This document shows, in pieces, positions 13,941-14,008 of a DNA stretch of 14,008 nt (the first letter of the stretch is position 1; every line of letters begins with the position of its first letter). Position numbers and translations under genes: made by a program. The stretch comes from JBGSWL01 sp041752455 (lineage in GTDB: Bacteria > Pseudomonadota > Alphaproteobacteria > Rhizobiales > Rhizobiaceae), in contig JBGSWL010000026.1 of assembly GCA_041752455.1 (NCBI GenBank), forward strand, positions 1-14,008. Direction: 5' to 3'. Below the pieces are notes generated by a model. That model saw only the letters and a program-made list of their open reading frames with translations, was not told the DNA's origin and ran no database searches.

Positions 13941-14008
13941 TCATCGCTCCTGCTTCAAGGCACTTTCGTGCCAGCGCCGCAATATCATGTTCGAGACGAA
14001 CGCCAGCA
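13941..14008 (-). CDS. ABC transporter permease, C-terminal tail only (5' part outside window)
   Basis: Reading the minus strand from the window edge, an open frame of 21 complete codons ends in TGA at 13943-13941. It reads LAFVSNMILRRWHES, then a short polar tail (ALKQER). A hydrophobic end of a last membrane helix followed by RRWHES is typical of the C-terminus of SsuC/TauC/ThiX-type permeases of ABC importers. The stop overlaps the upstream candidate ATG of the amidohydrolase (ATGA), which fits a single operon. Only the tail is visible, so the substrate class and the rest of the transporter cannot be judged. Confidence 0.66.
   Translation of the reverse strand, partial: LAFVSNMILRRWHESALKQER

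Overview
The window reads as chromosomal DNA of a GC-rich alphaproteobacterium, most likely Rhizobiales. The reasons are the ccoNOQP-ccoGHIS (fixNOQP-fixGHIS) gene order, a FixK/FNR-type box in front of ccoG, a palindromic intergenic repeat of a kind common in rhizobial genomes, and the protein sequences. Genus and species cannot be read from it. I see no rRNA, tRNA, CRISPR array, insertion sequence or phage gene.

Plus-strand block, 1-6425: respiration under low oxygen. The window opens inside ccoO (the diheme-subunit partner of the cbb3 oxidase core) and continues with ccoQ and ccoP. A clear intrinsic terminator follows ccoP. A FixK/FNR box and a plausible -10 then precede a tightly packed ccoG-ccoH-ccoI-ccoS unit, with overlaps of 4 and 1 nt and one 4-nt gap. 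These four genes deliver copper to, and assemble, the cbb3 oxidase encoded just upstream. A palindromic repeat begins directly after the ccoS stop codon.

Plus-strand single gene, 6577-7908: a class III PLP omega-amino acid (beta-alanine type) : pyruvate aminotransferase. It converges on the minus-strand block, with a strong hairpin at the junction.

Minus-strand block, 14008 down to 7928, in transcription order: the C-terminal tail of an ABC-transporter permease, a cytosine-deaminase-family amidohydrolase, a GlcD-type FAD-linked oxidoreductase, two tandem paralogous flavodoxin-fold NAD(P)H:quinone-type oxidoreductases, a His-rich COG0523/CobW metal-chaperone GTPase, and a WD40 beta-propeller protein. 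Genes from the permease to the second flavodoxin-like protein overlap or are separated by only a few bases, so they probably form one catabolic operon. That operon looks built to import an N-heterocyclic or similar amide compound, hydrolyse it, and process it by redox chemistry. The CobW-WD40 pair follows after a 71-nt gap. This gap holds a two-tier hairpin directly against the CobW ribosome binding site and three CAATCA repeats spaced 10-11 bp, so the pair may have its own control.

The best candidate for an undescribed system is the deaminase-like / FAD oxidoreductase / twin flavodoxin / ABC transporter operon. The metal-binding residues of the deaminase are intact, but the substrate-contact region looks unlike E. 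coli CodA. The CobW-WD40 pair with its structured leader is a second candidate.
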